Positions 17,016 to 26,903 of a DNA stretch of 64,000 nt are shown one piece after another. The stretch lies in assembly GCF_020329485.1 (NCBI RefSeq), contig NZ_JAGKJI010000014.1, positions 1 through 64,000 on the forward strand, in the 5' to 3' direction. This stretch comes from Bradyrhizobium cenepequi (GTDB lineage Bacteria > Pseudomonadota > Alphaproteobacteria > Rhizobiales > Xanthobacteraceae). Below the pieces are notes generated by a model. It made no database searches and was not told where the DNA came from. It saw nothing but the letters and a program-made list of their open reading frames with translations. Position 1 is the first letter of the stretch, and each line of letters starts with the position of its first letter. The position numbers and the translations under genes were made by a program.

Positions 17016-18641
17016 CTACCCCGCCGGCAGGAACGAATCGGCGCGGGCCATGGCCCAGGCATCGCGGAAGCGGCGGTCCTGGGTGCCTTCGAGCAATTCG
17101 CCCGGACGCAGCGTGGGGTAGAGCTCGGCAAAGGTGCGAACTTCCGCCGTCGACGTCCGCTGCGTGAAATGGATCGGCCGGAGCTCCTGCGGATGCTCGA
17201 GGCCGGCGGCGGCGAGCAGCTCCGCCAGCGCATGCAGCGTCGCGTGGTGATAACTGCAAACGCGCTCGATCTTATCGGGCACGTAGAGCGCGCGGTTGCG
17301 GATCGGGTCCTGCGAGGTCACGCCGGTCGGGCAGCGATCGGTGTGACAGCTCAAGGACTGGATGCAGCCCAGCGCAAACATGAAGCCGCGCGCCGAATTA
17401 CACCAGTCGGCGCCGATCGACATCGCGCGCGCCATATCAAACGCGGTCGCGATCTTGCCGGAGGCACCGATCTTGATGCGGTTGCGCGCGTTGATGCCGA
17501 CCAGCGCGTTGTGAGCGAAACTGACGCCTTCGCGCATCGGCATGCCCAAATGGTCCATGAATTCGAGTGGCGCAGCACCAGTCCCGCCCTCATTGCCGTC
17601 GATCACGATGAAGTCGGGATAGATCCCGCTCTCGAGCATCGCCTTGCAGATCGCGAGGAATTCCCAGGAATGGCCGATGCAGAGCTTGAAGCCGGCGGGC
17701 TTGCCGCCCGACAGCCTGCGCATCGCGCCGATGAACGCCATCATCTCGAGCGGCGTCGAGAACGCTTTGTGCGATGCGGGCGAAATGCAGTCCTCGCCCA
17801 AGGGAACGCCCCTGATCTTGGCGATCTCTTCCGAGACTTTCGCCGCCGGCAGCACGCCGCCATGGCCAGGCTTGGCGCCCTGGCTGATCTTGAGCTCGAC
17901 CATCTTGATCTGCTCGTCACTCGCGATGCGCGCGAACTCGTCCGGATTGAACGTGCCGTCGCGATTGCGGCAGCCGAAATAGCCGGAGCCGATTTCCCAG
18001 ATGATGTCGCCGCCCTTCTCGCGGTGATAGGGGCTGACGCCGCCTTCGCCGGTGTCATGCGCGAAGCCGCCCTTCCTGGCGCCGGCGTTCAGCGCGCGCA
18101 CCGCGTTCGGGCTGAGCGCGCCGAAGCTCATTGCGGAGATGTTGAAGACAGAGGCCGAATAGGGCCTGGTGCAGTCGGGACCGCCGATGGTGACGCGGAA
18201 TTTCTCTTTCGAATAGGGCTTCGGCGCTACCGAATGATGCATCCATTCGTAGCCCTCGCGGTAGACGTCCTCCTGCGTGCCGAACGGCCGCTTGTCGAGC
18301 ACCATCTTGGCGCGCTGATAGACCACGGCACGGGTGTCGCGGGAAAACGGCATGCCGTCCTTCTCGCTCTCGAAGAAATACTGCCGCATCTCCGGGCGGA
18401 TCTCTTCGAGCAGGAAGCGCAGGTGCGCCGAGATCGGATAGTTGCGCAGGACCGCGTGCTGCTTCTGCATGAGGTCACGGATTCCGAGCAGCGTCAGCGC
18501 ACCGAAGATCAGCAAGGGCACCAGGATGACGTCGATGATCTTCCGATCGAAGATGCCGAGCGCCAGCAGAAGGGCGGTGACAACCGCGCAGATCGTCAGC
18601 ACGATGAAGCGCGGCGAGAACGGAAGCAGCAGCGTTTCCAT
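17016..18641 (-). CDS. FMN-binding glutamate-synthase-family protein (membrane anchored)
   Basis: A 541-residue protein. Two N-terminal hydrophobic helices (about 9-50: FIVLTICAVVTALLLALGIF, then IIDVILVPLLIFGALTLLGI) precede a GltS FMN/Fe-S domain homologous to the central part of GltB. FMN and cluster segments are seen in SAMSFGALSPNAVRALN, DGNEGGTGAAP, and the cysteines of CIQSLSCHTDRCPTGV. The amidotransferase and GXGXG domains of true glutamate synthase are missing. Such stand-alone proteins are common, but their reaction is uncertain. No glutamate synthase small subunit gene is nearby. Confidence 0.88.
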   Translation of the reverse strand: METLLLPFSPRFIVLTICAVVTALLLALGIFDRKIIDVILVPLLIFGALTLLGIRDLMQKQHAVLRNYPISAHLRFLLEEIRPEMRQYFFESEKDGMPFSRDTRAVVYQRAKMVLDKRPFGTQEDVYREGYEWMHHSVAPKPYSKEKFRVTIGGPDCTRPYSASVFNISAMSFGALSPNAVRALNAGARKGGFAHDTGEGGVSPYHREKGGDIIWEIGSGYFGCRNRDGTFNPDEFARIASDEQIKMVELKISQGAKPGHGGVLPAAKVSEEIAKIRGVPLGEDCISPASHKAFSTPLEMMAFIGAMRRLSGGKPAGFKLCIGHSWEFLAICKAMLESGIYPDFIVIDGNEGGTGAAPLEFMDHLGMPMREGVSFAHNALVGINARNRIKIGASGKIATAFDMARAMSIGADWCNSARGFMFALGCIQSLSCHTDRCPTGVTSQDPIRNRALYVPDKIERVCSYHHATLHALAELLAAAGLEHPQELRPIHFTQRTSTAEVRTFAELYPTLRPGELLEGTQDRRFRDAWAMARADSFLPAG

Positions 18642-18819
18642 GAAACCCCTCAGCGGATCCTGCCGGATTGTTGTCGGCGAGCGTGGAGCCTAATCCAACT
18701 CGCGCCATCCGCCATACGGTATAATGGGCGTTCGGGTTCACGGATGTGACACCGATGCCGCGCGATCCGGGATGTTGTATTGCGCTGCAACGAAGCGGGG
18801 TGGAAGCCCGTTTCTCCTC

Positions 18820-18945
18820 CGTCATTCCGGGGGTGCGCGCAGCGCGAGCCCGGAATCCATCGGGCCGCAAACGCTGGCGGATAAATGGATTCTCTGATGT
18901 GCAATTGCACATCATAGCTCGCGCGTTGCGCGCCCCGGAATGACG
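18820..18945. repeat. Palindromic element family B
   Basis: The ends CGTCATTCCGG (18820-18830) and CCGGAATGACG (18935-18945) are inverted, with GC-rich inner arms. An inner 20-base perfect palindrome TGATGTGCAATTGCACATCA occupies 18895-18914, and GAATCCAT/ATGGATTC pair inside. It accounts for most of the gap 18642-18969; the rest shows no gene. A shorter relative lies at 34404-34485. Confidence 0.85.
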
Positions 18946-18969
18946 GGAGATAGAGGGTGGCCCAAGCGA

Positions 18970-19743
18970 TCAGCGCTCGACGAAGGCCTTTTCGATCACG
19001 AAGTGGCCGGGCGCGCTGTGGCTGCCTTCAGTGAAGTCGCGGGCCTCGAACAGCTTGCGCAGGTCTTCCAGCATCGCCGGGCCACCGCACATCATGATGC
19101 GGTCGGTCTCGAGATCGAGCGGCGCCTGATCGATGTCGTTGAAGAGCTGGTTCGACGTGATCAGGTCGGTGATGCGGCCGCGGTTGCGGAACGGCTCGCG
19201 CGTCACGGTCGGGTAATAGAGCAACTTGTCGGCGAGCAGCGGGCCGAACAATTCGTCGTCGCGCAGGTTGGCGACCAATTCCTCGCCATAGGCCAGCTCG
19301 GCCACCTGGCGGCAGCCATGGACCAGCACGATGGTCTCGTAGCGGTCGTAAACCTCGGGGTCCTTGATCAGGCTCGCAAAGGGGGCGAGGCCGGTGCCGG
19401 TCGAGAGCAGCAGCAGCCGCTTGCCGGGAATGAGATTATCGGCGATCAGCGTGCCGGTCGCCTTGCGGCCGACCAGGATGATGTCGCCTTCGCGGATCTT
19501 CTGCAGCCTGGAGGTCAGCGGACCGTCCTGGACCTTGATCGAGAAGAACTCGAGCTCTTCCTCGTGATTGGCGCTCGCCATCGAATAGGCGCGCAGCAAC
19601 GGCCGGCCATCGATCTCGAGCCCGATCATGGCGAACTGGCCGTTCTGGAAGCGAAAACCGGTATCGCGGGTAGCTCGGAAGCTGAAAAGCGTGTCGGTCC
19701 AGTGACGAACAGCAAGTACCTTCTCTCGATAGAACGCGCTCAT
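18970..19743 (-). CDS. fpr: Ferredoxin--NADP reductase
   Basis: The 257-residue FAD enzyme is of the bacterial Fpr type and transfers electrons between NADPH and ferredoxin or flavodoxin. It shows the FAD motif RAYSMAS, GTGLAPFASLIKD and the C-terminal MCGGPAMLEDL. Starting at ATG 19741-19743 gives exactly the usual Fpr length; the longer reading adds 44 residues without homology. It could supply electrons to the ferredoxin of the CYP199A module 41 kb away. It is divergent from the ATP-grasp gene. Confidence 0.93.
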   Translation of the reverse strand: MSAFYREKVLAVRHWTDTLFSFRATRDTGFRFQNGQFAMIGLEIDGRPLLRAYSMASANHEEELEFFSIKVQDGPLTSRLQKIREGDIILVGRKATGTLIADNLIPGKRLLLLSTGTGLAPFASLIKDPEVYDRYETIVLVHGCRQVAELAYGEELVANLRDDELFGPLLADKLLYYPTVTREPFRNRGRITDLITSNQLFNDIDQAPLDLETDRIMMCGGPAMLEDLRKLFEARDFTEGSHSAPGHFVIEKAFVER

Positions 19744-20031
19744 GTGTCTGGTTCCGATTGACCTTACATAAACGAAGTCGACTGGCGGCCGCTCGACCGC
19801 ACGTAAGTGACTGACATAAAGGGGAAAGCCCGCCTGCCCGTCGCGCCGCTCACACAGATAATAGAATTCGCGCATTGTGCAATTGCGAACTCGGCATGGC
19901 TGTCGAGTGATTTCGCAGAATGGTTCAAAACATCGCCGTTAAGGTTTCCGGCACGGCGTAATTAACTTGCTGGAAATGATCGCAATCGAGCAATTAATTC
20001 CACAACGCATCTTTGAGAGAGGAAAATCGAT

Positions 20032-20985
20032 TTGACGATCCCAAGCAGCCAGCGGATCTTCGTCGACGCAGTCACAAAATATTGCCTTGTCCGTAAGATT
20101 ACGGTCGAGGTGCGGTCGGAGGGCTGGCTGATCGTCATGCGGCGCGGCGAGCGGCGGCACCTCGCCTTCGCCTACGACGTCGGGCTGAACAGCGCGACCG
20201 CGCACCAGATCGCCAACGACAAGGCAGCCACCGCCGACGTGCTGCAATGTTCCGGCGTGCCCTGCATCCCCCACACCCTGTTCCTGGGACCGAAGCTTGC
20301 GGCCTATGCGCCGGCGTCCGGCTCCTGGGAAACGATGCTGCGGCTGCTGGCCGAGCATCCCGCCGGCCTCGTCGTCAAGCCGAACGAGGGCACGTCGGGT
20401 GACAGCGTCTTCCGGGTGACGGCCAAGCGCGCGCTCGAGCTCGCGGTCGGCAAGATCCTGGCGACCTATCCGAGTCTTGCCATCTCCCCCTATGTCGAGG
20501 TCGAGGACGAGGTCCGCGTCGTCCTGGTCGATGATCTCCCGGTCGTCGTCTACAGCAAGGAGCGTCCATTCGTGATCGGCGACGGCCGGCACTCGCTGCT
20601 TGACCTTACACTCGCGGCCACGCCTGCCGAGCGGCGATCGACCGCGCTGCCCGCCGTGATCGCCGAGCTATCGCGGGCCGAGCTCGATGCGATCGTCCCA
20701 GTGGGCGAGCGGCGTATCCTGAACTGGCGCCACAACCTCGATTCCGACGCCCGGCCGGTGCTGCTGGAGGAGGGCGAGGACCGCCGTGCCTGCATCGAGA
20801 TCGCGATCAAGGCCGCCCGCGCGATCGGCATCCGCTTCGGCTCGATCGACGTCGTGCGCACCGACGGCGCCTGGCGGATCCTCGAGGTCAACGCCGGCGT
20901 GAAGATGGAAGCGCTGAGCCGCTCGCATCCGGAATTGGTTTATGCGGCGTATGAAGCGGCGCTGGATAGAGTGTTTGCCTCGTAG
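20032..20985 (+). CDS. ATP-grasp domain protein
   Basis: A 317-residue protein with an ATP-grasp fold similar to RimK and the C-terminal half of cyanophycin synthetase. It has LVVKPNEGTSGDSVFRVT (ATP-lysine loop), YVEVEDEVRVVLVDDLPVVV and the metal-binding end GSIDVVRTDGAWRILEVNAG. Such enzymes ligate a carboxylate to an amine through an acyl-phosphate. The start is TTG 20032, supported by GAGAGGA 8 bases upstream and no better ATG. It stands alone between fpr and an oxidoreductase gene. The substrate is unknown. Confidence 0.82.
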   Translation: MTIPSSQRIFVDAVTKYCLVRKITVEVRSEGWLIVMRRGERRHLAFAYDVGLNSATAHQIANDKAATADVLQCSGVPCIPHTLFLGPKLAAYAPASGSWETMLRLLAEHPAGLVVKPNEGTSGDSVFRVTAKRALELAVGKILATYPSLAISPYVEVEDEVRVVLVDDLPVVVYSKERPFVIGDGRHSLLDLTLAATPAERRSTALPAVIAELSRAELDAIVPVGERRILNWRHNLDSDARPVLLEEGEDRRACIEIAIKAARAIGIRFGSIDVVRTDGAWRILEVNAGVKMEALSRSHPELVYAAYEAALDRVFAS

Positions 20986-21128
20986 GGCGCTCCGCGAGCA
21001 TTGCGGCATGTTCCAGTTGTGCAATGGACAGGCGAAGACTAGCGTCATGGCAGCGCACAATGCGTGCAATCGAGCGCGCAACGGGCTCGCCATTGCATCG
21101 CGATTGACCAACGAGGGGAAGGAACATC

Positions 21129-22130
21129 ATGAGTGAGGCTATCAATCATCAGATCCTGCTGGTGGAGAAGCCGACCGGGAAACTCGGAGCTGAGCATTTC
21201 AGGATGGTCAACGGCAGCATTCCGGAGCCGAAGGACGGCGAGGCCTTGCTGCGGCTGCGCTATCTCTCGCTCGATGCCGCCAACCGCGCCTGGATGCACG
21301 GCGCGACCTACCGCGCCGCGGTCGAGGCCAACACGGTGATGTCCGGTGGAGGTATCGCCGAAGTGGTGAGCTCGAAAGCATCCGGCCTTGCGCCAGGCGA
21401 CATCGTGTTCGGAGACACCGGCTGGCAGGACTATGCCGCGGTGCCGGCAAAACATCTCAGCAAGATGCCGAAGCTCGAGCCGATGACGCATCTGCTCAGC
21501 GTCTACGGAATCGCCGGCCTCACCGCCTATTTCGGGCTGCTCCATGTCGGCAAACCCAAAGAAGGCGAGACCGTCGTGGTCTCGGCCGCCGCCGGCTCGG
21601 TGGGTTCGATTGTCGGACAAATTGCAAAAATCAAGGGATGCCGCGTCGTCGGCATTGCCGGCGGCAAGGACAAGTGCCACTGGCTGACCAGCGAACTCGG
21701 CTTCGACGCCGCGGTCGATTACAAGGACGGCGGCACCTACAAGGCGCTGCGGGCGGCCGCGTCTGGCGGCATCGACGTCTATTTCGACAATGTCGGCGGC
21801 GACATCCTGGAAGCCTGCCTGCCGCAGATGAACAACCGCGGTCGCATCGCCTGCTGCGGCGCGATCTCGCAATATGATGGCGTCCCCTCCGCGCACGGCC
21901 CGCGCGGCGTGCCCGGATTGATCGTCGTGAAGCGGCTGATCATGCAAGGCTTCATCGTGATGGACTTCATGGACCAGCGCGACGCGGCGCTCGCCGACCT
22001 GCAGTCCTGGGTCGCCTCGGGGAAACTGAAGGTGCAGGAAGACGTGATCGACGGGCTGGAGAACGCGCCGGCAGCACTGATCGGCCTGCTTGCCGGCGAG
22101 AACCGCGGCAAGCGCATGATCCGGGTGTGA
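21129..22130 (+). CDS. Zinc-independent MDR-family NADP-dependent oxidoreductase
   Basis: A 333-residue medium-chain reductase/dehydrogenase of the double-bond reductase group (curcumin reductase CurA and leukotriene B4 dehydrogenase relatives). It starts with NHQILLVEKPTG, has the cofactor motif VVSAAAGSVGSIVGQIAK and the family segment IDVYFDNVGGDILEACLPQM. Zinc-ligand residues of alcohol dehydrogenases are missing. It likely reduces an alkenal or alkenone with NADPH. AAGGAA lies 6-8 bases before ATG 21129. It is monocistronic. Confidence 0.9.
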   Translation: MSEAINHQILLVEKPTGKLGAEHFRMVNGSIPEPKDGEALLRLRYLSLDAANRAWMHGATYRAAVEANTVMSGGGIAEVVSSKASGLAPGDIVFGDTGWQDYAAVPAKHLSKMPKLEPMTHLLSVYGIAGLTAYFGLLHVGKPKEGETVVVSAAAGSVGSIVGQIAKIKGCRVVGIAGGKDKCHWLTSELGFDAAVDYKDGGTYKALRAAASGGIDVYFDNVGGDILEACLPQMNNRGRIACCGAISQYDGVPSAHGPRGVPGLIVVKRLIMQGFIVMDFMDQRDAALADLQSWVASGKLKVQEDVIDGLENAPAALIGLLAGENRGKRMIRV

Positions 22131-22150
22131 TGGCGTAGGAGCTCTCAGAT

Positions 22151-22272
22151 GTCATCCCGGCGAACGCCGGGACCCATAACCACAGGCCGTCGTGGTGCGC
22201 TCCGCTACCACTGCTTGCTCGCGCCACAACAACTGCCTGTGATTATGGGTCCCGGGTCAAGCCCGGGACGAC
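22151..22272. repeat. Palindromic element family C
   Basis: Long inverted arms GTCATCCCGGCGAACGCCGG...GACCCATAA and TTATGGGT...CCCGGGACGAC surround a loop. The element separates the oxidoreductase gene from the convergent RND gene and could act as a bidirectional terminator. A related arm pair is at 30845-30899. Confidence 0.8.
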
Positions 22273-22287
22273 GGAAGATACGGTCTT

Positions 22288-25200
22288 CTAGGGCGCGACG
22301 CTCGGCGCCTGCGGGACAGTCTTCGTATCCGGCGTCTTGACCTTGCGCGACTTGCGCCAGTTCTCGAAGCGCTGGACCACGACGAAGAACGCGGGCACGA
22401 ACAGCACGGCGAGGCAGGTCGATGCGATCATGCCGGAGAACACGGTGATGCCGATCGACTTGCGCGCATTGGCCCCGGCGCCGGTGGCGAGCACCAGCGG
22501 TACCACGCCGAGGATGAAGGCAAAGGACGTCATCAGGATCGGGCGGAAGCGAGCGCGCGCCGCTGATATCGCCGATTCGATCAGCGGCTCGCGGTTGCGC
22601 ACGTGATGCGCGAGCGCGACCTCGACGATCAGGATCGCGTTCTTCGCCGACAGCGCGACCAGCAGGATGATGCCGATCTGGGTATAGAGGTTGTTGTCGA
22701 TCCGCAACCCTGACAGCACCAGCATCGGGCCGAGCAACGACAGCGGCACGGCGAGGATCACCGAGATCGGCGCGTACCAGCTCTCATATTGCCCGGCCAG
22801 CACCAAGTAGACCAGCAGCAGCGCGAGGCCGAACACGTAATAGATCTGGTTACTGACCGCCTTTTCCTGATACGACATCGCCGTCCATTCATAACCCGCG
22901 CCAGGAGGCAGCGTCTTTGCGGCGATCTGCTCCATCAGCGCCATCGACTGCCCGGAGCTGTAGCCTTGCGCCGGCAGGCCGATGATGGAAGCGGACGGAT
23001 AGAGGTTATAGAGGCTGATCAGCGACGGGCCGATCGACGGCGTGATCGTGGCGACGGTGCCGAGCGGGATCATGTCGCCATTGCTGTTGCGCACCATCAG
23101 GTTCTCGATGTCGCGCACATTCAAGCGAAATTTCGCATCCGCCTGCACATAGACCTGGAAGGTGCGGCCGAACTTGTTGAACTGATTGACGTAGCTCGCG
23201 CCGAGATAGGACGACAGCGTTGCGAAGATCTGGTCGGTCGTGACATGCAGCGTCTGGGTCTTGATCCGGTCGACCTCCACGTCGTACTGCGGCACCATGG
23301 AGCGGAAGGACGAGCTCACCCGCTGCAGCGCGCTCTGCGTCTGCGCATTGGCAACGACCGCACCCGTGATCGCCTGCAGCTTGGCATAATCGGCATTGCC
23401 GTCGCGCAATTCGACCTGCATCGCGAAGCCCGCGGCATTGCCGATTCCTTGAATGGGCGGCGGCGGGATCACCAGGATACGCGCTTCCTCGATCTCGCCC
23501 AGGTTGTCGTTCAGGCCGAACACCAGAGAGCGCAGATCCTCGCCAGGCCCGCGCTGGCTCCAATCCTTCAGGATCAGGTAAGCGACGCCAGCATTCGCCA
23601 GGCTCGAACTGTTGTCGAGCGCCGAGATGCCAGCGATGGAGACGACCTGCTGCACACCGGGCGACTTGCCGGCGATCTCGCTGACCCTCTCAAGCACGCG
23701 CTGGGTACGGTCGAGCGCCGCCCCGTCGGGCAATTGCACCGCGGCCAATAGATAGCCCTGGTCCTCGATCGGGATGAAGCCGGTTGGCACCCGCGACAGG
23801 CCGTAGCCGGCAAGCCCGATCAGGATCAGCGCGGCCACAGCCGACACGTTGCTGTGCCTGACCAGTCTGCCGATCAGCCGCGCATAACCGCGCTCCAGCC
23901 GCTCATAGACGGCATTGAAGCCGCGGTAGAAGAAATTGCGCTGCTCCGGCGGCACCGGCCGGCGCAGCCACAGCGCGCATTGCGTCGGCTTCAAGGTCGC
24001 GGCATTGATGGCGCTGAGCAGTGCGGTGGCGGCGATCACCAGCGCGAACTGCGCATACATGCGCCCGGTGAGGCCAGGCAGAAACGCCGCCGGCAGGAAC
24101 ACCGAGATCAGGACCAGCGTGATGCCGACGATCGGCGCGAACAATTCGTCCATCGCCTTGATCGCCGCGTCATGGCCGGACAGGCCGCGCTCGATATTGT
24201 GCGCGGCGCCCTCGACCACGACGATGGCGTCGTCGACCACGATGCCGATCGCCAGCACGATCGCAAACAGCGTCGAAAGGTTGATGGAGAAGCCGAGGGC
24301 CGCCATCGCCGCGAACGCGCCGATGATGGTCACCGGCACGGTGGTCGCCGGCACCAGCATCGCGCGCCAGTCCTGCAGGAAGATGAGGATCACGACCAGC
24401 ACCAACAGGCCGGCTTCGATCAGCGTCTTGTAGACCTCGTCAATCGAGGCCTGCACGAAGACCGTGGTGTCGAACGGCGTGTCGTATTTGATGTCCTGCG
24501 GAAACTGCTTGGCCAGTTCCGCCATCTTCTTCTCCACCGCCTTCTCGACCTCGAGCGCGTTGGCGCCCGGCGACAGGAACACGCCGATGCCGGTGGCGGG
24601 CTTGTTGTTGAGCGAGAAGATCTGACTGTAGGTCTGGGCGCCGAGCTCGACCCAGCCGACGTCGCGCACGCGGGTGACATCGCCGACATTGCCGGTCTTG
24701 ACGATAATGTTCTCGAACTGCTCCCTGTCATCGAGCCGGCCGGCGACGTTCAGCGTGTACTGAAAGGCCTGGCCGGACGGCGTCGGCGGCATGCCGACCT
24801 GCCCTGCGGTGACCTGCTGGCTCTGCTGCTGGATCGCCTGGATGACGTCCTGCGGCACCAGATCGCGCGCCTGCAACTGGTTCGGATCGAGCCACACGCG
24901 CATCGAATATTGGCCGGCGCCGAACACGGTGACGTTGCCGACGCCCGGCAGCCGCGACAGCTCGTCCCTGATATTGATGGTGGCGTAGTTGGAGAGAAAC
25001 AGGCTGTCATAGGTCTTGTTCGGCGAGGTCAGTGTCACGAACAGCAGGATCGAGGTCGATCGCTTCTGCACCGTGACGCCCTGGCTCTGCACCGATTGCG
25101 GCAATTGCGACAGCGCGCTCGACACCCGGTTCTGCACCAGCACCTGCGCGAAGTTCAGGTCAGTGCCAATCTTGAAGGTGACCGTCAGCGTGTAGGTGCC

Positions 25201-25458
25201 GTCGGCGCCGCTGTAGGACTGCATGTAGAGCATGTCCTCGACGCCGTTGACCTGCTGCTCGATCGGCAGCGCCACGGTGTCGATCACGGTCTTGGCGGAC
25301 GCGCCGGGATAGCGGGTTGTCACCTGCACGGTTGGCGGCACCACGTCCGGATATTGCGCGACCGGCAGGTTGAGCAGCGCCACGGCGCCGATCAGGATCA
25401 TCAGGATAGCGATGACATTGGAAAGGACCGGCCGCTCGATGAAGAATTTCGAGATCAT
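22288..25458 (-). CDS. RND multidrug efflux permease, HAE1 (AcrB/MexB-like)
   Basis: The 1056-residue inner-membrane proton-driven pump has a duplicated 12-helix plan. It starts MISKFFIERPVLSNVIAILM and contains ALPIEQQVNGVEDMLYMQS, the TM4 proton-relay Asp pair in VLAIGIVVDDAIVVVE and the conserved AKNAILIVEVA of TM10. Length and motifs match hydrophobe/amphiphile exporters. The start at ATG 25456-25458 is homologous to AcrB; it follows the adaptor gene by 11 bases. No outer-membrane factor gene follows, so a shared TolC-like partner is likely. No regulator gene adjoins it. Confidence 0.95.
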   Translation of the reverse strand: MISKFFIERPVLSNVIAILMILIGAVALLNLPVAQYPDVVPPTVQVTTRYPGASAKTVIDTVALPIEQQVNGVEDMLYMQSYSGADGTYTLTVTFKIGTDLNFAQVLVQNRVSSALSQLPQSVQSQGVTVQKRSTSILLFVTLTSPNKTYDSLFLSNYATINIRDELSRLPGVGNVTVFGAGQYSMRVWLDPNQLQARDLVPQDVIQAIQQQSQQVTAGQVGMPPTPSGQAFQYTLNVAGRLDDREQFENIIVKTGNVGDVTRVRDVGWVELGAQTYSQIFSLNNKPATGIGVFLSPGANALEVEKAVEKKMAELAKQFPQDIKYDTPFDTTVFVQASIDEVYKTLIEAGLLVLVVILIFLQDWRAMLVPATTVPVTIIGAFAAMAALGFSINLSTLFAIVLAIGIVVDDAIVVVEGAAHNIERGLSGHDAAIKAMDELFAPIVGITLVLISVFLPAAFLPGLTGRMYAQFALVIAATALLSAINAATLKPTQCALWLRRPVPPEQRNFFYRGFNAVYERLERGYARLIGRLVRHSNVSAVAALILIGLAGYGLSRVPTGFIPIEDQGYLLAAVQLPDGAALDRTQRVLERVSEIAGKSPGVQQVVSIAGISALDNSSSLANAGVAYLILKDWSQRGPGEDLRSLVFGLNDNLGEIEEARILVIPPPPIQGIGNAAGFAMQVELRDGNADYAKLQAITGAVVANAQTQSALQRVSSSFRSMVPQYDVEVDRIKTQTLHVTTDQIFATLSSYLGASYVNQFNKFGRTFQVYVQADAKFRLNVRDIENLMVRNSNGDMIPLGTVATITPSIGPSLISLYNLYPSASIIGLPAQGYSSGQSMALMEQIAAKTLPPGAGYEWTAMSYQEKAVSNQIYYVFGLALLLVYLVLAGQYESWYAPISVILAVPLSLLGPMLVLSGLRIDNNLYTQIGIILLVALSAKNAILIVEVALAHHVRNREPLIESAISAARARFRPILMTSFAFILGVVPLVLATGAGANARKSIGITVFSGMIASTCLAVLFVPAFFVVVQRFENWRKSRKVKTPDTKTVPQAPSVAP

Positions 25459-25469
25459 GGCCGCCCCCC

Positions 25470-26675
25470 TCACTTCGCCGATGCGGAGGCTTCGATCTTC
25501 TGCAGTTGCGGATCGACCTTCTGGCCGGGTATCGCGCGCAGCAGCCCTGCGATCACCACGCGGTCGTCCGGCTTCAGCCCGCTCTCGATGACGCGCAATT
25601 CGCCTTCGAGCTGTCCGGCGTGCACCTTGCGCTGCTCGACCATGTTTTCCGAGTTGACGACCAGCACGTAGCGACCGGCTTGATCACTGCCAAGCGCGAT
25701 ATTCGGCACGAGCAGCGCGTTCTGCTGCTGGTCATAGGGAACGCGGACGCGGACGAAGAATCCGGGCAGCAGCACGCGGTTCGGATTTTCCAGGATTCCG
25801 CGCACCGCCAGCGTGCCGGTCGACTGGTTGAGGGTCGGCGAGATGTAATCGAGCTTGCCTTGGTGCGGATAGCCAGACTCCGTCTGCAGGCCGACCTCGA
25901 CCGGCAACTGGCGCAGATCGGACACGGACAGGCCACGCCGCCGCGCCTCCTCGCGGACGCGCAGCACGTCCTGTTCATTGACGTTGAAGTTCACCCAGAT
26001 CGGATCGAGCTGGACGATGGTGGCAAGCTGCGTCGGCGAGGACACGCCGACGAGCTCGCCGACCGAGACCAGATGCGCGCTGACGATGCCGTCGAACGGC
26101 GCCGTTACATTGGTGTAGCCGTAATTGACGGCCGCGATCTGGGTATTGGCCTGCGCCTGCTGCAGACTGGCCTGCGCGTTGTCGCGCGTCGCCGTCGAAC
26201 TATCGAGCGTTGCCTGCGAGACGGCCTGCCGCTGCACCAGGTCAACCTGGCGCTTGTAATCGGTCTCAGCCTGCTTCAACGTCGCCTGCGCGCCAGCTTC
26301 CGCCGCCTTCGCCTGCTCAAGCTTCAACCTGTAGGTTTCAGGCTCGATGGTGAACAGCGTGGTGCCTTGCTTGACGAAAGTGCCGTCCTGATAGTCGATC
26401 GCCTGCAGGAAACCCTGCACGCGCGCCACAAGGTCAACACTCTTGACTGGCGCCGTGGTGCCGGTCGTCTCCAAAAAACGGGTGATGCTGCGCTGCACCG
26501 GAATTGCGACCTCCACCTTTGGCGGCGGCGGTGGCACGAAAGTATTTTGCTCGCAGCCGCCTAGGCCGACGAAGGCGGAGAGCAGGACGCCGATGCGTAA
26601 CAGGGGCGCTGCGGCCGGCCACGCGCCATCGTACAATCCGCAACAGATCGATGGACGCGCAGGCTTCATTTCCAT
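25470..26675 (-). CDS. RND efflux periplasmic adaptor lipoprotein
   Basis: About 401 residues of the membrane-fusion family (AcrA/MexA). A lipoprotein signal ends in the lipobox VGLGGC (Cys41). A barrel/lipoyl/hairpin arrangement follows: VDLVARVQGFLQAIDYQDG, a long coiled-coil helical hairpin (about 115-180) and YTNVTAPFDGIVSAHLVSVG. It bridges the inner-membrane pump at 22288-25458 to an outer-membrane channel. The start is uncertain; I use ATG 26673-26675, the nearest to the lipoprotein signal, with ATG 26669 as an alternative. Confidence 0.9.
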   Translation of the reverse strand: MEMKPARPSICCGLYDGAWPAAAPLLRIGVLLSAFVGLGGCEQNTFVPPPPPKVEVAIPVQRSITRFLETTGTTAPVKSVDLVARVQGFLQAIDYQDGTFVKQGTTLFTIEPETYRLKLEQAKAAEAGAQATLKQAETDYKRQVDLVQRQAVSQATLDSSTATRDNAQASLQQAQANTQIAAVNYGYTNVTAPFDGIVSAHLVSVGELVGVSSPTQLATIVQLDPIWVNFNVNEQDVLRVREEARRRGLSVSDLRQLPVEVGLQTESGYPHQGKLDYISPTLNQSTGTLAVRGILENPNRVLLPGFFVRVRVPYDQQQNALLVPNIALGSDQAGRYVLVVNSENMVEQRKVHAGQLEGELRVIESGLKPDDRVVIAGLLRAIPGQKVDPQLQKIEASASAK

Positions 26676-26903
26676 GCACCAGTTCGATTTGCCCCGCAAA
26701 CGAGGCGTCACCTGGAGGAGGCTGCCGCGCTCCATCCATAGCAACAATTGGCTTGCAGCGGAACCCGAAACAGAAAATGATACCTGTCGCCAAGATTGCT
26801 GTAACGGGCTCCTTTTCAAGAACGTCCTTCGCATGGACGAACTTCGCGGCAATGAACTTCAGTTGAAGCGGCGGCTGCCGCCGACAACAAAGGGGTTGCT
26901 GAC

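Noticed and set aside
17169..18749. Long open frame (526 codons) on the + strand
   Set aside because: It is antisense to the glutamate-synthase-like gene, has a low-complexity Arg/Ala/Asp composition and no domain; a typical GC-rich shadow frame.
23854..25671. 605-codon open frame on the + strand
   Set aside because: It is antisense to the RND permease gene, His/Arg/Asp-rich and without any family; the RND gene explains the DNA fully.
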